From Actinostola sp. cb2023 (taxonomy: Eukaryota > Cnidaria > Anthozoa > Actiniaria > Actinostolidae), in contig JAUJYZ010001405.1 in NCBI GenBank assembly GCA_033675265.1, positions 124,001-188,000 of the forward strand: a DNA stretch of 64,000 nucleotides. The letters are read 5' to 3'. A program made the position numbers and the translations under genes. This document shows positions 44,101-55,581 of the stretch, in pieces. Position 1 is the first letter of the stretch. The number at the start of each line of letters is the position of its first letter. The notes beneath the pieces are model-generated. The model worked only from the letters and a program-made list of their open reading frames with translations. It made no database searches and was not told the DNA's origin.

Positions 44101-47100
44101 TCGTCCAGTCCCCTCCCCTCCCAGTCCAATCCTCCAGTCCCCTCCCCGCCCAGTCCAATCGTCCAGTCCCCTCCCCTGCCAGTCCAATCGTCCAGTCCCC
44201 TCCCAGTCCAATCGTCCAGTCCCCTCCCCTTCCAGTCCAATCGTCCAGTCCCCTCCTAGTCCAATCGTCCAGTCCTCTCCCCTTCCAGTCAGTCCAATCG
44301 TCCAGTCCCCTCCCCTCCCAGTCCAATCGTCCAGTCCCCTCCCCTCCCAGTCCAAGCGTCGCCTCCCCGCCCAGTCCAATCGTCCAGTCCCCTCCCATTC
44401 TAATCGTCCAGTCCCCCTCCCCTCCCAGTCCAATCGTCCAGTCCCCTCCCAGTCCAATCGTCCAGTCCCCTCCCCTCCCAGTCCAATCGTCCAGTCTCCT
44501 CCCCGCCCATGTCCAATCGTCCAGTCCTCTCCCCTCCCAGTCCAATCGTCCAGTCCCCTCCCCTCCCAGTCCAATCGTCCAGTCCCCTCCCCTCCCAGTC
44601 CAAGCGTCCAGTACCCTCCCAGTCCAGTCCAATCGTCCAGTCCCCTCCCCTCCCAGTCCAATCCTCCAGTCCCCTCCCCGCCCAGTCCAATCGTCCAGTC
44701 CCCTCCCCTCCCAGTCCAATCGTCCAGTCCCCTCCACTCCCAGTCCAATCGTCCAGTCCCCTCCCCTCCCAGTCCAGTCGTCCAGTCCCCTCCCCTCCCA
44801 ATCCAATCGTACAGTCCCCTCCCCCTCCCAGTCCAATCGTCCAGTCCCCTCCCAGTCCAATCGTCCAGTCCTCTCCCCTTCCAGTCCAATCGTCCAGTCC
44901 CCTCCCCTCCCAGTCCCCAATCCCCTCCCAGTCCAATCGTCCAGTCCCCTCCCAGTCCAATCAGTCCAGTCCCCTCCCAGTCCAATCGTCCAGTCCCCTC
45001 CCCGCCCAGTCCAATCGTCCAGTCCCATCCCCTCCCAGTCCAATCGTCCAGTCCCCTCCCCACCCAGTCCAATCGTCCAGTCCTCTCCCCTTCCAGTCCA
45101 ATCGTCCAGTCCCTCCCCTCCCAATCCAATCGTCCAGTCCCCTCCCCTCCCAGTCCAATCCTCCAGTCCCCTCCCCGCCTTGTCCAATCGTCCAGTCCCC
45201 TCCCCTCCCAGTCCAATCGTCCAGTCCCCTCCCCGCCCATGTCCAATCGTCCAGTCCTCTCCCCTCCCAGTCCAATAGTCCAGTCCCCTCCCCTCCCAGT
45301 CCAATCGTCCAGTCCCCTCCCAGTCCAATCGTCCAGTCCCCTCCCCTCCCAGTCCAATCGTCCAGTCTCCTCCCCGCCCATGTCCAATCGTCCAGTCCTC
45401 TCCCCTCCCAGTCCAATCGTCCAGTCCCCCCCTCCCCTCCCAGTCCAATCGTCCAGTCCCCTCCCCTCCCAGTCCAAGCGTCCAGTACCCTCCCAGTCCA
45501 GTCCAATCGTCCAGTCCCCTCCCCTCCCAGTCCAATCCTCCAGTCCCCTCCCCGCCCAGTCCAATCGTCCAGTCCCCCTCCCCTCCCAGTCCAATCGTCC
45601 AGTCCCCTCCCAGTCCAATCGTCCAGTCCCCTCCCCTTCCAGTCCAATCGTCCAGTCCCCTCCTAGTCCAATCGTCCAGTCCTCTCCCCTTCCAGTCCAA
45701 TCGTCCAGTCCCCTCCCCTCCCAGTCCAATCGTCCAGTCCCCTCCCCTCCCAGTCCAAGCGTCGCCTCCCCGCCCAGTCCAATCGTCCAGTCCCCTCCCA
45801 TTCTAATCGTCCAGTCCCCTCCCCTCCCAGTCCAATCGTCCAGTCCCCTCCCCTCCCAGTCCAATCGTCCAGTCCCCTCCCCTCCCAGTCCAATCGTCCA
45901 GTCTCCTCCCCGCCCATGTCCAATCGTCCAGTCCTCTCCCCTCCCAGTCCAATCGTCCAGTCCCCTCCCCTCCCAGTCCAATCGTCCAGTCCCCTCCCCT
46001 CCCAGTCCAAGCGTCCAGTACCCTCCCAGTCCAGTCCAATCGTCCAGTCCCCTCCCCTCCCAGTCCAATCCTCCAGTCCCCTCCCCGCCCCAGTCCAATC
46101 GTCCAGTCCCCTCCCCCTCCCAGTCCAATCGTCCAGTCCCCTCCACTCCCAGTCCAATCGGCCAGTCCCCTCCCCTCCCAGTCCAGTCGTCCAGTCCCCC
46201 TCCCCTCCCAATCCAATCGTACAGTCCCCTCCCCTCCCAGTCCAATCGTCCAGTCCCCTCCCCAGTCCAATCGTCCAGTCCTCTCCCCTTCCAGTCCAAT
46301 CGTCCAGTCCCCTCCCCTCCCAGTCCAATCCCCTCCCAGTCCAATCGTCCAGTCCCCTCCCAGTCCAATCGTCCAGTCCCCTCCCAGTCCAATCGTCCAG
46401 TCCCCTCCCCGCCCAGTCCAATCGTCCAGTCCCATCCCCTCCCAGTCCAATCGTCCAGTCCCCTCCCCACCCAGTCCAATCGTCCAGTCCCCTCCCCGTC
46501 CAGTCCAATCGTCCAGTCCCCTCCCCTCCCAGTCCAATCCTCCAGTCCCCTCCCCGCCCAGTCCAATCGTCCAGCCCCCTCCCCTCCCAGTCCAATCGTC
46601 CAGTCCCCTCCCCGCCCAGTCCAATCGTCCAGTCCCCTCCCCCTCCCAGTCCAATCGTCCAGTCCCCTCCCCTCCCAGTCCAATCGTCCAGTCCCCTCCC
46701 CTCCCATTCCAAGCGTCCAGTCCCCTCCCAGTCCAATCGTCCAGTCCCCTCCCCTCCCAGTCCAATCGTCCAGTCCCCTCCCCTCCCAGTCCAATCGTCC
46801 AGTCCCCTCCCCTCCCAGTCCAATCGTCCAGTCCCCTCCCCTCCCAGTCCAATCGTCCAGTCCCCTCCCCTCCCAGTCCAATCGTCCAGTCCCTTCCCCT
46901 CCTATTCCAAGCGTCCAGTCCCCTCCCAGTCCAATCATCCAGTCCCCTCCCCTCCCAGTCCAATCGTCCAGTCCCCTCCCCTCCCAGTCCAATCGTCCAG
47001 TCCCCTCCCCTCCCAGTTCAAAGCGTCCCCTCCCCCCGCCCAGTCCAATCGTCCAGTCCCCTCCCCTCCCAATCCAATCGTCCAGTCCCCTCCCAGTCCA

Positions 47101-50100
47101 ATCGTCCAGTCCCCTCCCCTCCCAGTCCAATCGTCCAGTCCCCTCCCCGCCCAGTCCAATCGTCCAGTCCCCTCCCAGTCCAATCCTCCAGTCCCCTCCC
47201 CGTCCAGTCCAATCCTCCAGTCCCCTCCCCGCCCAGTCCAATCGTCCAGTCCCCTCCCCTCCCAGTCCAATCGTCCAGTCCCCTCCCCGCCCAGTCCAAT
47301 TGTCCAGTCCCCTCCCCTCCCCTCCCAGTCCAATCGTCCAGTCCCCTCCCCTCCCAGTCCAATCGTCCAGTCCCCTCCCCTCCCAGTCCAAGCGTCCAGT
47401 CCCCTCCCAGTCCAATCGTCCAGTCCCCTTCACTCCCAGTCCAATCGTCCAGTCCCCTTCACTCCCAGTCCAATCGTCCAGTCCCGTCCCCTCCCAGTCC
47501 AATCGTCCAGTCCCCTCCCAGTCCAAATCCTCCAGTCCCCTCCCCGCCCAGTCCAATCGTCCAGTACCCTCCCAGTCCAGTCCAATCGTCCAGTCCCCTC
47601 CCCCTCCCAGTCCAATCCTCCAGTCCCCTCCCCGCCCAGTCCAATCGTCCAGTCCCCTCCCCTCCCAGTCCAATCGTCCAGTCCCCTCCACTCCCAGTCC
47701 AATCGTCCAGTCCCCTCCCCTCCCAGTCCAGTCGTCCAGTCCCCTCCCCTCCCAATCCAATCGTACAGTCCCCTCCCCTCCCAGTCCAATCGTCCAGTCC
47801 CCTCCCAGTCCAATCGTCCAGTCCTCTCCCCTTCCAGTCCAATCGTCCAGTCCCCTCCCCTCCCAGTCCAATCCCCTCCCAGTCCAATCGTCCAGTCCCC
47901 TCCCAGTCCAATCGTCCAGTCCCCTCCCAGTCCAATCGTCCAGTCCCCTCCCCGCCCAGTCCAATCGTCCAGTCCCATCCCCTCCCAGTCCAATCGTCCA
48001 GTCCCCTCCCCACCCAGTCCAATCGTCCAGTCCCCTCCCCGTCCAGTCCAATCGTCCAGTCCCCTCCCCTCCCAGTCCAATCCTCCAGTCCCCTCCCCGC
48101 CCAGTCCAATCGTCCAGCCCCCTCCCCTCCCAGTCCAATCGTCCAGTCCCCTCCCAGTCCAATCGTCCAGTCCCCTCCCCTCCCAGTCCAATCGTCCAGT
48201 CTCCTCCCCGCCCATGTCCAATCGTCCAGTCCCCTCCCCTCCCAGTCCAATCGTCCAGTCCCCTCCCCTCCCAGTCCAATCGTCCAGTCCCCCTCCCCTC
48301 CCAGTCCAAGCGTCCAGTACCCTCCCAGTCCAGTCCAATCGTCCAGTCCCCTCCCCTCCCAGTCCAATCCTCCAGTCCCCTCCCCGCCCAGTCCAATCGT
48401 CCAGTCCCCTCCCCTCCCAGTCCAATCGTCCAGTCCCCTCCACTCCCAGTCCAATCGTCCAGTCCCCTCCCCTCCCAGTCCAGTCGTCCAGTCCCCTCCC
48501 CTCCCAATCCAATCGTACAGTCCCCTCCCCTCCCAGTCCAATCGTCCAGTCCCCTCCCAGTCCAATCGTCCAGTCCTCTCCCCTTCCAGTCCAATCGTCC
48601 AGTCCCCTCCCCTCCCAGTCCAATCCCCTCCCAGTCCAATCGTCCAGTCCCCTCCCAGTCCAATCGTCCAGTCCCCTCCCAGTCCAATCGTCCAGTCCCC
48701 TCCCCGCCCAGTCCAATCGTCCAGTCCCATCCCCTCCCAGTCCAATCGTCCAGTCCCCTCCCCACCCAGTCCAATCGTCCAGTCCCCCCCCGTCCAGTCC
48801 AATCGTCCAGTCCCCTCCCCTCCCAGTCCAATCCTCCAGTCCCCTCCCCGCCCAGTCCAATCGTCCAGCCCCCTCCCCTCCCAGTCCAATCGTCCAGTCC
48901 CCTCCCCGCCCAGTCCAATCGTCCAGTCCCCTCCCCTCCCAGTCCAATCGTCCAGTCCCCTCCCCTCCCAGTCCAATCGTCCAGTCCCCTCCCCTCCCAT
49001 TCCAAGCGTCCAGTCCCCTCCCAGTCCAATCGTCCAGTCCCCTCCCCTCCCAGTCCAATCGTCCAGTCCCCTCCCCCTCCCAGTCCAATCGTCCAGTCCC
49101 CTCCCCTCCCAGTCCAATCGTCCAGTCCCCTCCCCTCCCAGTCCAATCGTCCAGTCCCCTCCCCTCCTATTCCAAGCGTCCAGTCCCCTCCCAGTCCAAT
49201 CATCCAGTCCCCTCCCCTCCCAGTCCAATCGTCCAGTCCCCTCCCCTCCCAGTCCAATCGTCCAGTCCCCTCCCCTCCCAGTTCAAGCGTCCCCTCCCCG
49301 CCCAGTCCAATCGTCCAGTCCCCTCCCCTCCCAATCCAATCGTCCAGTCCCCTCCCAGTCCAATCGTCCAGTCCCCTCCCCTCCCAGTCCAATCGTCCAG
49401 TCCCCTCCCCGCCCAGTCCAATCGTCCAGTCCCCTCCCCTCCCAGTCCAATCCTCCAGTCCCCCTCCCCGTCCAGTCCAATCCTCCAGTCCCCTCCCCGC
49501 CCAGTCCAATCGTCCAGTCCCCCCTCCCCTCCCAGTCCAATCGTCCAGTCCCCTCCCCGCCCAGTCCAATTGTCCAGTCCCCTCCCCTCCCCTCCCAGTC
49601 CAATCGTCCAGTCCCCTCCCCTCCCAGTCCAATCGTCCAGTCCCCTCCCCTCCCAGTCCAAGCGTCCAGTCCCCTCCCAGTCCAATCGTCCAGTCCCCTT
49701 CACTCCCAGTCCAATCGTCCAGTCCCCTTCACTCCCAGTCCAATCGTCCAGTCCCGTCCCCTCCCAGTCCAATCGTCCAGTCCCCTCCCAGTCCAATCCT
49801 CCAGTCCCCTCCCCGCCCAGTCCAATCGTCCAGTACCCTCCCAGTCCAGTCCAATCGTCCAGTCCCCTCCCCTCCCAGTCCAATCCTCCAGTCCCCTCCC
49901 CGCCCAGTCCAATCGTCCAGTCCCCTCCCCTCCCAGTCCAATCGTCCAGTCCCCTCCACTCCCAGTCCAATCGTCCAGTCCCCTCCCCTCCCAGTCCAGT
50001 CGTCCAGTCCCCTCCCCTCCCAATCCAATCGTACAGTCCCCTCCCCTCCCAGTCCAATCGTCCAGTCCCCTCCCAGTCCAATCGTCCAGTCCTCTCCCCT

Positions 50101-53100
50101 TCCAGTCCAATCGTCCAGTCCCCTCCCCTCCCAGTCCAATCCCCTCCCAGTCCAATTGTCCAGTCCCCTCCCAGTCCAATCGTCCAGTCCCCTCCCAGTC
50201 CAATCGTCCAGTCCCCTCCCCGCCCAGTCCAATCGTCCAGTCCCATCCCCTCCCAGTCCAATCGTCCAGTCCCCTCCCCACCCAGTCCAATCGTCCAGTC
50301 CCCTCCCCGTCCAGTCCAATCGTCCAGTCCCCTCCCCTCCCAGTCCAATCCTCCAGTCCCCTCCCCGCCCAGTCCAATCGTCCAGCCCCCTCCCCTCCCC
50401 AGTCCAATCGTCCAGTCCCCTCCCCGCCCAGTCCAAATCGTCCAGTCCCCTCCGCTCCCAGTCCAATCGTCCAGTCCCCTCCCCTCCCAGTCCAATCGTC
50501 CAGTCCCCTCCCCTCCCATTCCAAGCGTCCAGTCCCCTCCCAGTCCAATCGTCCAGTCCCCTCCCCTCCCAGTCCAATCGTCCAGTCCCCTCCCCTCCCA
50601 GTCCAATCGTCCAGTCCCCTCCCCTCCCAGTCCAATCGTCCAGTCCCCTCCCCTCCTATTCCAAGCGTCCAGTCCCCTCCCAGTCCAATCATCCAGTCCC
50701 CTCCCCTCCCAGTCCAATCGTCCAGTCCCCTCCCCTCCCAGTCCAATCGTCCAGTCCCCTCCCCTCCCAGTTCAAGCGTCCCCTCCCCGCCCAGTCCAAT
50801 CGTCCAGTCCCCTCCCCTCCCAATCCAATCGTCCAGTCCCCTCCCAGTCCAATCGTCCAGTCCCCTCCCCTCCCAGTCCAATCGTCCAGTCCCCTCCCCG
50901 CCCAGTCCAATCGTCCAGTCCCCTCCCAGTCCAATCCTCCAGTCCCCTCCCCGTCCAGTCCAATCCTCCAGTCCCCTCCCCGCCCAGTCCAATCGTCCAG
51001 TCCCCCTCCCCTCCCAGTCCAATCGTCCAGTCCCCTCCCCGCCCAGTCCAATTGTCCAGTCCCCTCCCCTCCCCTGCCAGTCCAATCGTCCAGTCCCCTC
51101 CCCTCCCAGTCCAATCGTCCAGTCCCCTCCCAGTCCAATCGTCCAGTCCCCTTCACTCCCAGTCCAATCGTCCAGTCCCCTTCACTCCCAGTCCAATCGT
51201 CCAGTCCCGTCCCCTCCCAGTCCAATCGTCCAGTCCCCTCCCAGTCCAATCCTCCAGTCCCCTCCCCGCCCAGTCCAATCGTCCAGTCCCCTCCCCTCCC
51301 AGTCCAATCGTCCAGTCCCCTCCCAGTCCAATCGTCCAGTCCCCTCCCCTTCCAGTCCAATCGTCCAGTCCCCTCCTAGTCCAATCGTCCAGTCCTCTCC
51401 CCTTCCAGTCCAATCGTCCAGTCCCCTCCCCTCCCAGTCCAATCGTCCAGTCCCCTCCCCTCCCAGTCCAAGCGTCGCCTCCCCGCCCAGTCCAATCGTC
51501 CAGTCCCCTCCCATTCTAATCGTCCAGTCCCCTCCCCTCCCAGTCCAATCGTCCAGTCCCCTCCCAGTCCAATCGTCCAGTCCCCTCCCCTCCCAGTCCA
51601 ATCGTCCAGTCTCCTCCCCGCCCATGTCCAATCGTCCAGTCCTCTCCCCTCCCAGTCCAATCGTCCAGTCCCCTCCCCTCCCAGTCCAATCGTCCAGTCC
51701 CCTCCCCTCCCAGTCCAAGCGTCCAGTACCCTCCCAGTCCAGTCCAATCGTCCAGTCCCCTCCCCTCCCAGTCCAATCCTCCAGTCCCCTCCCCGCCCAG
51801 TCCAATCGTCCAGTCCCCTCCCCTCCCAGTCCAATCGTCCAGTCCCCTTCACTCCCAGTCCAATCGTCCAGTCCCCTTCACTCCCAGTCCAATCGTCCAG
51901 TCCCGTCCCCTCCCAGTCCAATCGTCCAGTCCCCTCCCAGTCCAATCCTCCAGTCCCCTCCCCGCCCAGTCCAATCGTCCAGTCCCCTCCCCTCCCAGTC
52001 CAATCGTCCAGTCCCCTCCCAGTCCAATCGTCCAGTCCCCTCCCCTTCCAGTCCAATCGTCCAGTCCCCTCCTAGTCCAATCGTCCAGTCCCTCCCCTTC
52101 CAGTCCAATCGTCCAGTCCCCTCCCCTCCCAGTCCAATCGTCCAGTTCCCTCCCCTCCCAGTCCAAGCGTCGCCTCCCCGCCCAGTCCAATCGTCCAGTC
52201 CCCTCCCATTCTAATCGTCCAGTCCCCTCCCCTCCCAGTCCAATCGTCCAGTCCCCTCCCAGTCCAATCGTCCAGTCCCCTCCCCTCCCAGTCCAATCGT
52301 CCAGTCTCCTCCCCGCCCATGTCCAATCGTCCAGTCCTCTCCCCTCCCAGTCCAATCGTCCAGTCCCCTCCCCTCCCAGTCCAATCGTCCAGTCCCCTCC
52401 CCTCCCAGTCCAAGCGTCCAGTACCCTCCCAGTCCAGTCCAATCGTCCAGTCCCCTCCCCTCCCAGTCCAATCCTCCAGTCCCCTCCCCGCCCAGTCCAA
52501 TCGTCCAGTCCCCTCCCCTCCCAGTCCAATCGTCCAGTCCCCTCCACTCCCAGTCCAATCGTCCAGTCCCCTCCCCTCCCAGTCCAGTCGTCCAGTCCCC
52601 TCCCCTCCCAATCCAATCGTACAGTCCCCTCCCCTCCCAGTCCAATCGTCCAGTCCCCTCCCAGTCCAATCGTCCAGTCCTCTCCCCTTCCAGTCCAATC
52701 GTCCAGTCCCCTCCCCTCCCAGTCCAATCCCCTCCCAGTCCAATCGTCCAGTCCCCTCCCAGTCCAATCGTCCAGTCCCCTCCCAGTCCAATCGTCCAGT
52801 CCCCTCCCCGCCCAGTCCAATCGTCCAGTCCCATCCCCTCCCAGTCCAATCGTCCAGTCCCCTCCCCACCCAGTCCAATCGTCCAGTCCCCTCCCCGTCC
52901 AGTCCAATCGTCCAGTCCCCTCCCCTCCCAGTCCAATCCTCCAGTCCCCTCCCCGCCCAGTCCAATCGTCCAGCCCCCTCCCCTCCCAGTCCAATCGTCC
53001 AGTCCCCTCCCAGTCCAATCGTCCAGTCCCCTCCCCTCCCAGTCCAATCGTCCAGTCTCCTCCCCGCCCATGTCCAATCGTCCAGTCCTCTCCCCTCCCA

Positions 53101-53990
53101 GTCCAATCGTCCAGTCCCCTCCCCTCCCAGTCCAATCGTCCAGTCCCCTCCCCTCCCAGTCCAAGCGTCCAGTACCCTCCCAGTCCAGTCCAATCGTCCA
53201 GTCCCCTCCCCGCCCAGTCCAATCGTCCAGTCCCCTCCCCTCCCAGTCCAATCGTCCAGTCCCCTCCCCGCCCAGTCCAATTGTCCAGTCCCCTCCCCTC
53301 CCCTCCCAGTCCAATCGTCCAGTCCCCTCCCCTCCCAGTCCAATCGTCCAGTCCCCTCCCCTCCCAGTCCAAGCGTCCAGTCCCCTCCCAGTCCAAGCGT
53401 CCAGTCCCCTTCACTCCCAGTCCAATCGTCCAGTCCCCTTCACTCCCAGTCCAATCGTCCAGTCCCGTCCCCTCCCAGTCCAATCGTCCAGTCCCCTCCC
53501 AGTCCAATCATCCAGTCCCTCCCCTCCCAGTCCAATCGTCCAGTCCCCTCCCCTCCCAGTCCAATCGTCCAGTCTCCTCCCCGCGCAGTCCAATCGTCCA
53601 GTCCCCTCCCAGTCCAATCGTCTAGTCCCCTCCCCTCCCAGTCCAATCGTCCAGTCCCCTCCCATCCCAGTCCAATCCTCCAGTCCCCTCCCCTTCCAGT
53701 CCAATCGTCCAGTCCCCTCCCAGTCCAATCGTCCAGTCCCCTCCCCTCCCAGTCCAATCGTCCAGTCCCCTCCCCGCCCAGTCGTCCAGTCCCCTCCCCG
53801 CCCAGTCCAATCGTCCAGTCCCCTCCCAGTCCAATCGTCCAGTCCCCTCCCCTCCCAGTCCAATCGTCCAGTCCCCTCCCAGTCCAATCGTCCAGTCCCC
53901 TCCCCTCCCAGTCCAATCGTCCAGTCCCCTCCCCTCCCAGTCTAATCGTCCAGCCCCCTCCCCTCCCAGTCCAATCGTCCAGTCCCCTCG
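29146..53990. repeat. 24.8-kb satellite array of a 29-bp unit
   Basis: Roughly 850-900 tandem units without interruption. Each unit is CCAATCGTCCAGT, then two CCCCT pentamers, then CCCAGT. Shortened 24-bp units lack one CCCCT, and some gain a CAGTC, so length changes in 5-bp steps. The plus strand is C/T-rich; the minus strand has three G-runs (GGGAGGGGAGGGG) per unit, and there is one CpG per unit. No frame in the unit has a stop codon, so plus frames of up to 5148 residues and minus frames of up to 5429 residues appear. They are not genes: both strands and all phases are equally open, and the predicted proteins only repeat SPIVQSPP or GGDWTIGLG. The only clearly foreign bases are a GGCACAGGC patch near 42580. 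Many one-base C-run differences may be sequencing errors. Confidence 0.98.
44500..53500. repeat. Higher-order repeat domain of the array
   Basis: Variant units recur in fixed order. AATCCAATCGTACAG occurs near 44801, 46211, 47755, 48507, 50022 and 52611. Each time it follows CAGTCGTCCAG and precedes CTCTCCCCTTCC, and in most copies CAATCCCCTCCCAG comes next. TTCCAAGCGTCC with CAATCATCCAG recurs near 46912, 49169 and 50657 (steps 2257 and 1488). Paired CCCCTTCACTCCCAG units recur near 47447, 49697, 51148, 51846 and 53406. The steps suggest blocks of about 0.70-0.77 kb and multiples. The left half of the array shows fewer such ordered variants. Confidence 0.8.
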
Positions 53991-55057
53991 CCACAAAAGT
54001 GAATCTCCATCAAAATCTGCCTAAATAACTAAAGGCGAAAACTGAATGAATAGTATCACCTTGATCCCTTGATACATGATAGATACATGACAGAAGTTTT
54101 GATAATTACCGTCCATGCGATTGGAATACTATTATCTTTTTACGATAGGTATATGTAAGACATGTTGTTATGAATACTGTCCATGCTATTGTAATAAGTA
54201 CTATCACCTTTATACATAATATGCATGAGAAGTTGTGATACATATTGTCCATGCCATTGACCTTTGTCATGATCAGCACTCAGGCTAACCTCCAAGACCA
54301 TGGTGACTTAAAATGATTACTGACAACTACGAGAGAGACAATGACTATGATGACATTAGAGCAGACAACAACTGTGACAGATAGATAGATAGACACGTTT
54401 ATTTAAAATTAAATAAGAACAGCAGGGTAGTCCAGTCAGTGGCAGCAGCCTCTGATATCAAAAGGAGCCCTGCGACACATATACAATATACAATATACAA
54501 TATACAGAGACAGTTACAGACATGAGAACAATGACACAATGTTACAATGACACAGTATAGACATAGTGAACTAGAATGATTACTGACTACTACAACAGAG
54601 ACAATTATGACCATGATGACATTAGAGCAGACAACACCATGACAGAGACAGTTATACATACATGAGAACCTGAAATACAATATGTTACAGTGCTAATATG
54701 ATGTTACAATGTGCACCGCATGCATATCACAACTACATATAGCATCGCAACTGTCTTAATGATTTATGTATGTCTTAATTATGTTAATTAAAGAACTGTA
54801 TTTATGTATATAGACTTGGAACTAAACTTTTGCTATTTTGGAAAAGTGGTCGCTTTGGAGAGGTGGTCGCAACCAGAGGATCAACTGCATAAGATAATAT
54901 TGAAGACAATATCAAAGTATTGAGCCAATGTGTTGTTGTCTGCAATGATGCTTACAAGTTTAGTATTATATTTATGGTATTCTTGCAATCAGTGTAAAGA
55001 GCGATTTAATATTATATTCATTCATAATTTATATTACTGTCATTCCTTGATTATATA
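53991..55057. repeat. Degenerate 75-80-bp repeats and a LINE-like tail
   Basis: Near 54100-54290 are about three loose units with TGTCCATGC, ACTATTATC and ATACATAATATGCATGAGA words. Inverted relatives lie at 60420-60720. Two similar stretches around 54315 and 54570 share ATGATTACTGAC and GACATTAGAGCAGACAACA. At 54380-54480, read on the minus strand, AAATAAACGTG is followed by a CTAT tetramer tail (TCTATCTATCTATCTG), as at the 3' end of a non-LTR retrotransposon. No intact gene. Confidence 0.6.
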
Positions 55058-55315
55058 CAGTCAATTGCAAAAATTCTGGCCGCTACGAAGTATCAGTATA
55101 TCAATATATCAGGTGCATTATGGGTAATTAAATAATCAAAAACTCCCTTAAAGCGGGTTAACGCCAGCAAAGTTGGTAGAAATATTTAGTATGATGTTTA
55201 TTTTAGTCTTACGTTTGTTGTTTGTAAATTTTGCTTCATTTAATAGTATTAGTGATGCACCCGATATATTGATATATTGATATATCGTGGCGGCCAGAAT
55301 TTTTGCAAATGACTG
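55058..55315 (-). mobile_element. Tc1/mariner-like MITE, copy 3 (inverted)
   Basis: Same family as 3400-3663 and 10563-10842, opposite orientation, 258 bp, TA at 55056-55057 and 55316-55317. The left terminus has one change (CAGTCAATTGC for CAGTCATTTGC). Confidence 0.87.
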
Positions 55316-55581
55316 TATATACTTGATATTAAATCAATGTTCCCATGAATGTTTGTTGAACTGTTATTTTTTATCATCTTAAAGATATTAGTTTAACTTT
55401 TAAAGTTTACTGTGATCATCAAATTACAAGGATGTCAGTGTCCCTGGATGCAATATCTGCTTTAGAAAATCAGTTCCCTTTCACAATGATTTATAAGTAT
55501 TGAAACAGTCAAACATTACAAATTCACAGCAAGTTACAAGTTGCAATAACAATATAGAAGACATCCAAAGTTCTCCTGTGT
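55316..55581. other. Non-coding DNA
   Basis: Nothing recognised between the MITE and the tandem duplication. Confidence 0.5.

Noticed and set aside
29146..53990. CRISPR-like array
   Set aside because: The units are contiguous with no unique spacers, and the sequence is eukaryotic.
29078..54028. Giant open reading frames (up to 5429 residues) on both strands
   Set aside because: They arise because the 29-bp unit lacks stop codons in all frames. Both strands and all phases are open over the same DNA, no domain or splice context exists, and breaks follow unit variants.
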